A stretch of 21,524 nucleotides of DNA from DATAFO01 sp046728935 (GTDB lineage Bacteria; Actinomycetota; Thermoleophilia; Solirubrobacterales; 70-9): NCBI GenBank assembly GCA_046728935.1, contig JBKPFS010000040.1:1-21524 (forward strand). The letters are read 5' to 3'. The notes under the pieces were generated by a model. The model did no database searches, was not told the DNA's origin, and saw only the letters and a program-made list of their open reading frames with translations. The position numbers and the translations under genes are program-made. This document shows positions 13,953 through 20,900 of the stretch, in pieces (the stretch's first letter is position 1; each line of letters starts with the position of its first letter).

Positions 13953-14809
13953 GTGGCCGCCATCGAGGCGCCCGCCCCGCGCACAGCGAATCGGCCCGCC
14001 GAGCGCCGGCTGATCGCGCCGAGGCGGCTGATCCTGGTGGCGGGCGGCCTCTTCGTGCTTGTGGCCGGCGTCCAGCTGTTCGCGTTCTCGACGCGGACGG
14101 ACGAGCTGTTCGCGTGGACGATCGCCTCGCCGATGACGCCTCCTTCCTGGGCGCCTTCTACCTCTCGGCGGGCGTCCTGGCGTTGCTCAGCGCGAGCGAG
14201 TCAACCTGGGCGCGGGCCCGCCTGGGGGTCCCGGGCGTGCTCGCGTTCGTCTGGCTGACGCTGCTTGCGACGCTGCTCCATCTCGACGTCTTCCACCTCG
14301 ACGAGGGCGGCTTCAAGGCCGAGCTCGCCGCCTGGGTCTGGCTGGTCATCTACGTCCTCGAGGCCCCGGTGCTGTCGTGGGCGTTCGTCGCCCAGCTTCG
14401 TGCGGCGGGGGGCGATCCCCCGCGCCCCAACGCGCTGCCCCCGTCCTACCGGACCCTGACGCTCGCGCTGTCGGCGCCCCTGGTCGCCTTCGGCGTCGCG
14501 CTCTTCGTCGCGCCCCTCGACGTCGGCGACGCCTGGCCGTGGACGCTGACGGAGCTCACGAGTTGTGCGATCGCCGCCTGGTTAGTCGCGCTCGGTGGCA
14601 TGCTGGGAGCGGTCTGGTGGGAGAACGAGCGTGGCCGGATCAGGATCGCGCTGGCCGCGCTCCTGACACTCGTCCCGCGACAGGGGATCGCGCTCGCCCG
14701 TCACGGGGAGGGGCTCGACTGGGGCTCGGCGGCGGCCACCGTCTACGTCGCCTCCCTGGCGCTCCTGCTGGCCGTCGGCGCCTGGGGCTGTCGGATCTCG
14801 ACCGGGTAG
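13953..14809 (+). pseudogene. Multi-pass membrane protein gene broken by a frameshift
   Basis: The first part (from GTG at 13953) encodes a basic N-terminus and one helix (LILVAGGLFVLVAGVQLFAF), then FAWTIASPMT. There the sensible reading jumps to another frame and continues ASFLGAFYLSAGVLALLSA to TAG at 14809. The switch is near 14139-14145 and equals loss of one base. The second part has about six further hydrophobic helices, separated by LHLDVFHLDEGGFKAE and WWENERGRIR. I do not recognise the family. It is divergent from ftsY and ends five bases from the smc stop. No slippery heptamer is visible, so a true deletion or a sequencing error is more likely than programmed frameshifting. Confidence 0.75.
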
Positions 14810-14814
14810 CCCGG

Positions 14815-17193
14815 TCAGGCCGCGTCGGCCTCGTCGAGCGCCGGCTGCTCCTGCTCGAAGCGCCGCGAGATCACCTTCGTGATCCCGCCCTCGCCCATCG
14901 AGACGCCGTAGAGGACGTCGGCCGCATCCATGGTGCGCTTCTGATGGGTGACGATGATGAACTGGGCGCGGTCCGAGAAGCGCCGCACGAGCTGGAGGAA
15001 GCGGTCGATGTTGGCATCGTCGAGGGCCGCCTCGACCTCGTCGAGGATGTAGAAGGGCGACGGGCGCGCGAGGAAGACCGCGAACACGAACGCCAGTGCG
15101 ACGAGCGACTTCTCGCCGCCCGAGAGCAGCGAGAGGCGCCGGGTCGCCTTGCCGGCCGGGGTGACCTCGATCTCGACGCCCTGCCCGGCCAAATCACTGC
15201 CCGCCGCCTCCTCCGCTCCCGCCTCAAACACATTGCCCTCGGCATCCGCCTCGGGCATTTCCCTTGTGCTCCCGCGTCCGGGGGCGGCGGGGTTCGCGGC
15301 ACCCCCCAATACCGCGGCGAGCTCCCTCTCGCCCACTAGCCGCAGGCGGCCACGGCCCCCGGGGAATAGGTGCTCCACGAGCTCCTCGAAGTTCCGCTGC
15401 GCCGTCTCGAAGGTCTCCTCGAATGCGGAGTCGATCTTGCGATCGGTGTCGCGGATCAGCCCGCGAAGCTCCGCGAGCGCCGCCTCGAGGTCCTGGCGCT
15501 GAGCCTCCAGCCCCTCGACGTGGTCGAGCGCCTCCTGGTACTCGCGCTCGGCGAGCGGGTTGACGGGGCCGAGCTGCTCCCGCCGGCGGGCCAGCCGCTC
15601 CAACTTGCGCTCGATCTCATCGCGCTCGGCTTCCGCCAGCGGCTTCGCCGCGGAGCCCAGCTCGCGGCCGAGCGCCGTCGCCACCCGCTCGAGCTCACCG
15701 GCGGTCTCCTGGCATCGGTCCCGGAGGTGCGCAGCGGAGACCTCGGCTTCGGTGACCGCCTCGCCGGCTCCGCGCAGCCGCTGCTGGATCTCGGCCTCGG
15801 CCTGCGAGCACGCCCGCAGCTCCGCCGCCACCTCGTCGCCATCGGCGCCGCCGAGCATCCCGCCCTCCAGCCTGGCCGCCCGCTCCCCGACGGCGTCGCG
15901 AGCGCCGGCCGCCGACGAGGCGAGCCCCTCGACGGCCTCGAGCAGCTCGGCCTGCGTGGAGAGGCGGCGCTCGAGCGAGTCCTGGCGGCGGCTTCCGAGC
16001 AGCTTCTCGAGCCGGCGGGCGACCGCGGTCGCCCGCTCGGTCTGGTCCCGGACCCGTCCGATCTCGACCGCGCGCCGCTCGTCGCCCGTGGCCGATCGCG
16101 CGGCGTCGAGCGCCGCGGCGGCGCCCTCGAGCGACTCGGCGATGCGGGCCAGGCCCGAGGTAACCGCGCTCTCTGCCGAGCGCGCACTCTGGGCCGCTTC
16201 GAGCTCCTCAGCGAGCGCGCCCAGCGCCGTTCGGCTCCGCTCGAGCGACGCCGCGAGCTCGGCGCGTCGCGACGCCAGCGCCTCCGCGCGGACGGTGAGG
16301 CGCTCGTGGGCCGCGCGCATCGCGGTCAGCCGGCCCCAGGCCTCGGTTCGCTCGCGGTCCCGCTCGGCCAGGCGCTCCTCGATCGCGGTGCGCCGGCGAT
16401 TCGCCTCGGCGAGCTCGGCGTCGATCTCCGCCCTGGCCTCGCGAGCGGACGCGGCGCGGCGCTCGGCCTCTTCGAGCTCGGCCTCGTGGGCACGCAGCTC
16501 GGCGGCGAGCAGCCGCCCGCGGAGCTCGCCCGCCTCCCGCTCCAGCCGGGCGTGGATGTCGGCAGCCTGCGCCTGGCGCTTCAGCGGTCGGAGGCGGCTG
16601 CGCGCCTCGCGCTCGACGTCGCGCGCCCGGTCGAGGTTCTCCTGCGTTCGGTCCAGCTTCAGCTGCGCGCGGCGGCGGCGCTTTCGGTGCTTGCCCAAGC
16701 CCGCCGCCTCCTCGACCAGCAGCCGGCGCTCGCGGGGCTTCGAGTGGACGATCTGCTCGACCCGGCCCTGACTGATCACCGAGTGCATCTCGCGGCCGAG
16801 GTTGGCGTCGGCGAGCGTCTCGATCACGTCTGTGAGCCGGCAGCGCGCGCCGTTGATTCGATAGGTCCCCTCGCCGCCGCGCTCATAGCGTCGCGAGACG
16901 GAGATCTCCGAGAACTCGCCCGCGCTGCCATCCTCGTTGTCGAGCACGACGTCGACCTCCGCGCAGCGGCTCGGCCCGGCCCCCTCGCCGCCGGCGTAGA
17001 TCATGTCCTGCATGGTCTGGCCGCGGACGTTGAGCGGGCTCTGCTCGCCGAGCGCCCAGAGGACCGCGTCGGTGATGTTCGACTTCCCGCAGCCGTTCGG
17101 CCCGACGACCACGCTGACGCCGGGCGAGAACACGAGCTTGGTGCGCTCGGGGAAGGACTTGAAGCCCTTGATCGTGATCGAGCTCAGGTGCAT
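14815..17193 (-). CDS. smc: SMC-type chromosome condensation ATPase lacking a recognisable hinge
   Basis: This 792-residue protein has both halves of an SMC ATP-binding head. Residues 1-165 carry ITIKGFKSFPERT, Walker A GPNGCGKSN (31-39), the QSPLNVRGQTMQDMIYAG region and Gln142 in ISQGRVEQI. Residues ~590-792 carry the signature LSLLSGGEKSL (688-698), Walker B FYILDEVEAALDDAN (714-728) and IIVTHQKRTM. Between lie ~420 residues of coiled coil rich in Ala, Glu and Arg. Normal SMC is ~1150-1200 residues with a globular hinge in the middle; nothing like a hinge is seen, only a Gly-rich turn near 443-452. About 45 low-complexity residues (625-670) are inserted in the C-terminal head lobe. The start is ATG at 17193, where homology begins, although the frame stays open upstream. 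Confidence 0.93.
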   Translation of the reverse strand: MHLSSITIKGFKSFPERTKLVFSPGVSVVVGPNGCGKSNITDAVLWALGEQSPLNVRGQTMQDMIYAGGEGAGPSRCAEVDVVLDNEDGSAGEFSEISVSRRYERGGEGTYRINGARCRLTDVIETLADANLGREMHSVISQGRVEQIVHSKPRERRLLVEEAAGLGKHRKRRRRAQLKLDRTQENLDRARDVEREARSRLRPLKRQAQAADIHARLEREAGELRGRLLAAELRAHEAELEEAERRAASAREARAEIDAELAEANRRRTAIEERLAERDRERTEAWGRLTAMRAAHERLTVRAEALASRRAELAASLERSRTALGALAEELEAAQSARSAESAVTSGLARIAESLEGAAAALDAARSATGDERRAVEIGRVRDQTERATAVARRLEKLLGSRRQDSLERRLSTQAELLEAVEGLASSAAGARDAVGERAARLEGGMLGGADGDEVAAELRACSQAEAEIQQRLRGAGEAVTEAEVSAAHLRDRCQETAGELERVATALGRELGSAAKPLAEAERDEIERKLERLARRREQLGPVNPLAEREYQEALDHVEGLEAQRQDLEAALAELRGLIRDTDRKIDSAFEETFETAQRNFEELVEHLFPGGRGRLRLVGERELAAVLGGAANPAAPGRGSTREMPEADAEGNVFEAGAEEAAGSDLAGQGVEIEVTPAGKATRRLSLLSGGEKSLVALAFVFAVFLARPSPFYILDEVEAALDDANIDRFLQLVRRFSDRAQFIIVTHQKRTMDAADVLYGVSMGEGGITKVISRRFEQEQPALDEADAA

Positions 17194-17269
17194 CTGGCCG
17201 GGACCGAGCCGCGGAGGGTAGATAGCCTCGCGGCGCGGTCGGACGCGTTTTTGCGGTGCTAGCGAACTT

Positions 17270-18001
17270 TCAACGCAGGCGTTCCAAGGCCTCCTCGGCC
17301 GCGGCCTGCTCGGCGAGCTTCTTGCTCCGTCCTGAGCCCTGACCGACGACCTCGCCGTCCACGCTCGCGACCACCTCGAAGACGCGATCGTGCGGCGGGC
17401 CCGCCTCGCCCGTGACCTCATACCTTACGCGGGCGCCACCGCGGGCGAGCAGCTCCTGGAGCGCGGACTTGAAGTCGAGCAGCTTCTCGGAGGCGAGCTC
17501 GATCTCGGTCGCGAACGCCTCCACGGTCGCCTTGGCGGTGACCTCGAAGCCGTGATGCAGGTAGCAGGCGCCGATCAGCGCCTCGCAGATGGAGGCGAGC
17601 GCGCGCTCCGAGGAGAGCAGGGCCTCGGCGGTGATGCCGGCCTCGATCTCGCTCGGCGCCACCTCGCGCAGTCGCCTCGGCCCCTCGAGCGCCTCGGCGA
17701 CGGCCGCGCAGGCGCGACCCGAGACGGCCTGTCCGTGGACCTTGGTCAGCCTGCCGATATCGGAGCGGGGGTGGCTGCGGAAGAGATGCTCGGCGATCGC
17801 GAGCCCGAGGACGCTGTCGCCGAGGAACGCGAGGCGACCGTACGAGTCGGCCCGGTGGGAGACCCAGGAGGAGTGGGTGAGCGACTGGACCCGTAGCTCC
17901 TCTGGCAGCGAGTCGATGAGCTCGCGCAGCTGGTCGGGCCCGCCAGCGCGCGCCTCGCGACGCCAACCACCCCGAGTCAGCCTCCGAAAGCCGCGCGCCA
18001 C
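17270..18001 (-). CDS. rnc: Ribonuclease III-like protein with altered catalytic residues
   Basis: This 243-residue protein has the RNase III plan: an endonuclease domain (residues ~22-160) and a C-terminal dsRNA-binding domain (~172-243, with FKSALQELLARG and GSGRSKKLAEQAAAEEAL). The signature helix reads YGRLAFLGDSVLGLA instead of the usual ERLEFLGD, so Glu41 of E. coli is Ala58 while Asp45 is kept as Asp62. The second metal site reads ASICEALIGACYL, with Ser137 where Asp114 is expected and Glu140 kept. Two of four metal ligands are therefore missing. It may bind dsRNA without normal cleavage. The start is GTG at 18001, four bases after acpP. The gene precedes smc and ftsY as in many bacteria. 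Confidence 0.92.
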   Translation of the reverse strand: MARGFRRLTRGGWRREARAGGPDQLRELIDSLPEELRVQSLTHSSWVSHRADSYGRLAFLGDSVLGLAIAEHLFRSHPRSDIGRLTKVHGQAVSGRACAAVAEALEGPRRLREVAPSEIEAGITAEALLSSERALASICEALIGACYLHHGFEVTAKATVEAFATEIELASEKLLDFKSALQELLARGGARVRYEVTGEAGPPHDRVFEVVASVDGEVVGQGSGRSKKLAEQAAAEEALERLR

Positions 18002-18005
18002 CTCG

Positions 18006-18257
18006 CTACGCCTGCGCGGGCAGCCTCTGGAGGACGAAGTCGACCGCGTCGCCGACGGTCTTGATCTCCGCCGCCTCCTCCTCGCTGACCTTGATCCCGT
18101 AGGTGTCCTCGAGCTCCATCACGAGCTCATAGAGGTCGAGCGAGTCGGCGTCCAGGTCCTCCCGAAAGCGGGTGCCCTCGGCGATCTCGTCGGCGCTCAC
18201 CTCGAGCTCGGCGGCGAGGTGCTCTCGCACCTTGTTCATCACCTCGTCACGGTCCAT
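18006..18257 (-). CDS. acpP: Acyl carrier protein
   Basis: This 83-residue acidic four-helix protein carries growing acyl chains in fatty acid synthesis. The phosphopantetheine site is the Ser of LDADSLDLYELVMELED (Ser39 of DSL). Length and acidity match AcpP. The start is ATG at 18257, overlapping the plsX stop by 11 bases; an in-frame start six codons upstream is unlikely. The plsX-acpP pairing fits, since PlsX uses acyl-ACP. The fabD/fabG/fabF genes often found between them are absent. Confidence 0.96.
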   Translation of the reverse strand: MDRDEVMNKVREHLAAELEVSADEIAEGTRFREDLDADSLDLYELVMELEDTYGIKVSEEEAAEIKTVGDAVDFVLQRLPAQA

Positions 18258-19284
18258 GGTCCGACTTCCTATCACGGAGGCCAGATCGCGTCACGCCGGA
18301 GCGGCCCATGAGCTCGGCGGTGCGCTCGACGGCGCGCTCATCCACGGCTCGCGCGGCGAGCCGGATCGCGTTCGCGATCCCCTGCGGGCCGGAGCTTCCG
18401 TGTCCGACGACGGCGACGCCGCGGAGCCCGAGCAGGATCGCCCCGCCGGTCGCATCCGGGTCCATGCGCCGGCGCAGGCCGGCGAGGGCCGGGCGCAGCA
18501 GCAGGCCGCCGAGCGCCGCCATCGGGCCCGAGCGCGCCGCCGAGCGAACCGCGTCGCCGACCGCTCGCGCGGTGCCCTCGATGGTCTTCAGGGCGACGTT
18601 GCCGGTGAAGCCGTCCGTGACGATCACGTCCGCGGCGCCGGTGAGCAGGTCCCGCCCCTCGATGTTGCCGACGAAGTTGATCCCGGCGCCGTCGGACAGC
18701 GCCGCATGCGCGTCGATCAGGTCCTGCGTCCCCTTCTTCTGCTCCTCCCCCACCGAGAGCAGCGCCACGCGCGGGCGCTCGACCCCCAGCACCGCCTCGC
18801 TGAACGCCGCCCCGAGGTAGCCGAACTGGACCAGGTCCGTCGGGCGAACCTCGGTGTTGGCGCCGGCGTCGAGGAGCAGCGTGGGCGGCTCGTCCTCACG
18901 GCCCGGGACCAGGAGCTGAAGCGCGAGCGCCGGACGGCGCACGCCCTGGCTGCGCCGCAGGGTGAACAGCGCCGCGGTCATCGTCGCGCCGGTGGGCCCC
19001 GCGCTGGCGAGCGCGTCGGAGCGGCCGGCGGCGACGTCGTTGGCGGCCATCACCACCGACGCGGCCTCCTTGGAGCGAACAGCGGCTACGGGCTCCTCGT
19101 CGTTGGTGATCGCGTCCGGGGATGGGATCACCTCGATCCCCTCCGCGCCGTCGAGCGCGGCGAGCTCGGCCGGCTCGCCAAACACGCGCAGGGCGATGCC
19201 GTCAGGAGCGGCCGCTCGGGCCCCGGCCACCAGCGCCTCCGGCCCGCGCTCGACCCCGCGCCCGTCGAGGGCAACGGTGGTCAA
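18247..19284 (-). CDS. plsX: Phosphate acyltransferase PlsX
   Basis: This 345-residue enzyme converts acyl-ACP and phosphate to acyl-phosphate for phospholipid synthesis. Family motifs include EVIPSPDAI, SAGPTGATMTAALFTL, LLDAGANTEVRPTDLVQFGYLGAAFS, VALLSVGEEQKKGTQ, NFVGNIEGRDLLTGAADVIVTDGFTGNVALKTIEG and GGAILLGLRGVAVVGHGSS. The N-terminus, MTTVALDGRGVERGPEAL, is a degenerate form of the usual AVDAMGGDxAP. The start is TTG at 19284. A small hairpin with a GCAA loop lies just upstream and buries an AAGGGG ribosome-binding-like sequence. It is followed by acpP with an 11-base overlap. Confidence 0.95.
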   Translation of the reverse strand: MTTVALDGRGVERGPEALVAGARAAAPDGIALRVFGEPAELAALDGAEGIEVIPSPDAITNDEEPVAAVRSKEAASVVMAANDVAAGRSDALASAGPTGATMTAALFTLRRSQGVRRPALALQLLVPGREDEPPTLLLDAGANTEVRPTDLVQFGYLGAAFSEAVLGVERPRVALLSVGEEQKKGTQDLIDAHAALSDGAGINFVGNIEGRDLLTGAADVIVTDGFTGNVALKTIEGTARAVGDAVRSAARSGPMAALGGLLLRPALAGLRRRMDPDATGGAILLGLRGVAVVGHGSSGPQGIANAIRLAARAVDERAVERTAELMGRSGVTRSGLRDRKSDHGP

Positions 19285-19291
19285 GTCAGGG

Positions 19292-19305
19292 GCCCCTTGC
19301 GGGGC
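19292..19305 (-). promoter_or_regulatory. GNRA-capped hairpin between rpmF and plsX
   Basis: On the minus strand GCCCC, GCAA, GGGGC form a 5-bp stem with a GNRA-type tetraloop in the 22 bases between the rpmF stop and the plsX TTG start. The 3' arm holds AAGGGG, the only ribosome-binding-like sequence there, so folding would hide it. This suggests limited translation of plsX or coupling to rpmF. It is short and could be chance. Confidence 0.3.
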
Positions 19306-19306
19306 A

Positions 19307-19528
19307 CTAGCCCTCCGGCTCGCCCGCCGTCTGGGCCGGAGCCGCCTCCTCGACCTCGTGCTCGATCACCTGGCGCCCTGCGTAGGTGCCGCACACCGGG
19401 CACACGCGATGCGGAAGCCTCGGGCTGTGACAGCGAGGACACTCGTTCAGCCGCGGCGCGCTGACCCTGTGCGTGGCGCGGCGCTTGTCGCGCCGGGTGC
19501 GGGAGGTTCGCTTCTTAGGGACGGCCAT
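19307..19528 (-). CDS. rpmF: 50S ribosomal protein L32, zinc-binding form
   Basis: This 73-residue protein begins MAVPKKRTSRTRRDKRRATH, the standard L32 opening. CPRC (residues 35-38) and CPVC (48-51) give the four-cysteine zinc ribbon. The tail is acidic and Ala/Pro-rich (IEHEVEEAAPAQTAGEPEG), slightly longer than usual. The start is ATG at 19528, where homology begins. The yceD-rpmF-plsX order is a classic bacterial arrangement. Confidence 0.96.
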   Translation of the reverse strand: MAVPKKRTSRTRRDKRRATHRVSAPRLNECPRCHSPRLPHRVCPVCGTYAGRQVIEHEVEEAAPAQTAGEPEG

Positions 19529-19548
19529 GGGTCGCGGAATGGTAGCTA

Positions 19549-20070
19549 TCAGTCGAGCTTCAGCTCGCGGAGCTTCTCCCACCGCGGATCCGGCGCGCGC
19601 CCATGCTCGTGGTCGGCGGGGTCGGCGTCGTTCAGCGATGCGCCGCAGACCGGGCACAGGCCAGCGCAGTCTGGGCGGCATAGGAACTGGCCGGGCATCC
19701 CCAGCGCCAGCGCATCGTGCGCCCACCCGCGGACGTCGAGCTCGTCGCCCGCGACGTATGGGCTGCGCAACTCTTCGTCCGCCGACCCTGGCTGGTCCAC
19801 CTCGCGCGCATCCACCTCCACTCGCACCTCGGCATGCTCGAGGCAGCGTACGCAGGCGCCGCCGACCTGCGCGGCGAATCGCAGCCGCATCGCGTATCCC
19901 GATGCCGTGTGCGACACATCGAGGCGCGCGGTAGCGGTCTCCCCCTCGACGCCGTAGTCGGCGCCCCCGTAGCGGAGCTCACCCGGGACGACATCGACGT
20001 CCAGGCGACGGCCGTCGCCCGGCGACGGCGCCATCCGGGCGAGATCGATGCTGTCGGCGCGCAGTGTCAT
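19549..20070 (-). CDS. yceD: YceD/DUF177 family protein
   Basis: This 173-residue protein belongs to the family usually encoded just before rpmF and implicated in 23S rRNA accumulation. Diagnostic cysteines are CVRC (73-76) and CRPDCAGLCPVCG (131-143), the family's end motif. It ends DPRWEKLRELKLD, which also fits. The start is ATG at 20070, with GGAGGGG about five bases upstream; the frame extends further but the extension overlaps the divergent methyltransferase leader. It is 20 bases from rpmF and very likely in one transcript with it. Confidence 0.92.
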   Translation of the reverse strand: MTLRADSIDLARMAPSPGDGRRLDVDVVPGELRYGGADYGVEGETATARLDVSHTASGYAMRLRFAAQVGGACVRCLEHAEVRVEVDAREVDQPGSADEELRSPYVAGDELDVRGWAHDALALGMPGQFLCRPDCAGLCPVCGASLNDADPADHEHGRAPDPRWEKLRELKLD

Positions 20071-20128
20071 CGGTCCCCTCCGTATCGCTCGGCCTACCAT
20101 GCTCCCTCCACCGAGGTTAGCGAGGGAC

Positions 20129-20692
20129 ATGACCAGCGCCGAGCAGCCCGCGCAGTTTCATTTCGAGCCCGAGACGTATCAGGACCTGATCCGCGCGGAC
20201 GTGCCACGGTACGACGAGCTGCAGCAGCGGACGGTGGACGCGATTCCGTTCGCGCCCGAGCGCGTGCTCGAGCTCGGGGTGGGCACCGGAGAGACCACGC
20301 TGCGGCTGCTGGAGCGCTTCCCCGAGGCCGAGATGACCGGCCTCGACTCCACCCCCGAGATGGTCTTTCACGCCCGTGAGCTCGGAATCGAGGTCCGCCT
20401 GGCCCGCATGCAGGACCCGCTTCCCGACGGGCCCTGGGACCTCGTTGTCTCGGTGCTCACGATCCACCACCTCACGGCCGACGGCAAGCGCGACCTCTTC
20501 CGTCGCGTCCGTGAGCAGTCCCGAGCGCTCATCTTCGGCGACGTGGTCGAGGTGCCGCCGGAGCAGCGAACCGCCTCGCTAACCGAGGGGTACGACTTCC
20601 CCTCACCCGCCGCTGCCCAGGCGGAGTGGTGCGGCGGCGACGTCGTCTGGGAGGCGGACGACCTGGCGGTGATTCGGGCCGTATACGACTAG
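20129..20692 (+). CDS. Class I SAM-dependent methyltransferase
   Basis: This 187-residue Rossmann-fold methyltransferase has motif I VLELGVGTGETTLRLL (47-61), the acidic ribose-binding Asp73 in TGLDSTPEMV, motif IV DLVVSVLTIHHL (104-115), and a following RALIFGDVVEVP strand. It is short and has no extra substrate domain, so the substrate cannot be named. The start is ATG at 20129, preceded by GAGGG; upstream in-frame starts lie opposite the yceD start. It is divergent from yceD, with 58 bases between the two starts. About 208 bases without a clear gene follow; they contain one 5-bp hairpin (20733-20747) and nothing else I can support. Confidence 0.88.
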   Translation: MTSAEQPAQFHFEPETYQDLIRADVPRYDELQQRTVDAIPFAPERVLELGVGTGETTLRLLERFPEAEMTGLDSTPEMVFHARELGIEVRLARMQDPLPDGPWDLVVSVLTIHHLTADGKRDLFRRVREQSRALIFGDVVEVPPEQRTASLTEGYDFPSPAAAQAEWCGGDVVWEADDLAVIRAVYD

Positions 20693-20900
20693 CCCGTCGG
20701 GGCGCTGGCGCTGCCGGCGTGAATTTGGCTGGGTCCGCGTTACGGACGAGTGGATGGAAGCGTCGCGAGCGGAGGTCGGGCGCACAATCCAGGCACTGCT
20801 AGAGGCTCGTCGCGTGCCGCCTGGACCTACGCCCCCATACCACGGATGATTCGCGCCGTCTGCCCCGCATACGATCCGCTCCCCGAACGAGGAGGAGCGG

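Noticed and set aside
14140..14150. Programmed -1 frameshifting in the membrane-protein gene
   Set aside because: There is no X XXY YYZ slippery heptamer or clear downstream structure; simple loss of one base explains it better.
15370..17262. 630-residue open frame on the plus strand opposite smc
   Set aside because: It is a Leu/Arg/Ala-rich shadow of the smc coiled coil with no domain; smc itself has clear ATPase motifs.
20693..20900. Possible gene or tRNA in the gap before the hydratase gene
   Set aside because: Only short frames and one 5-bp hairpin (20733-20747) are present; no tRNA fold or conserved peptide is recognisable.
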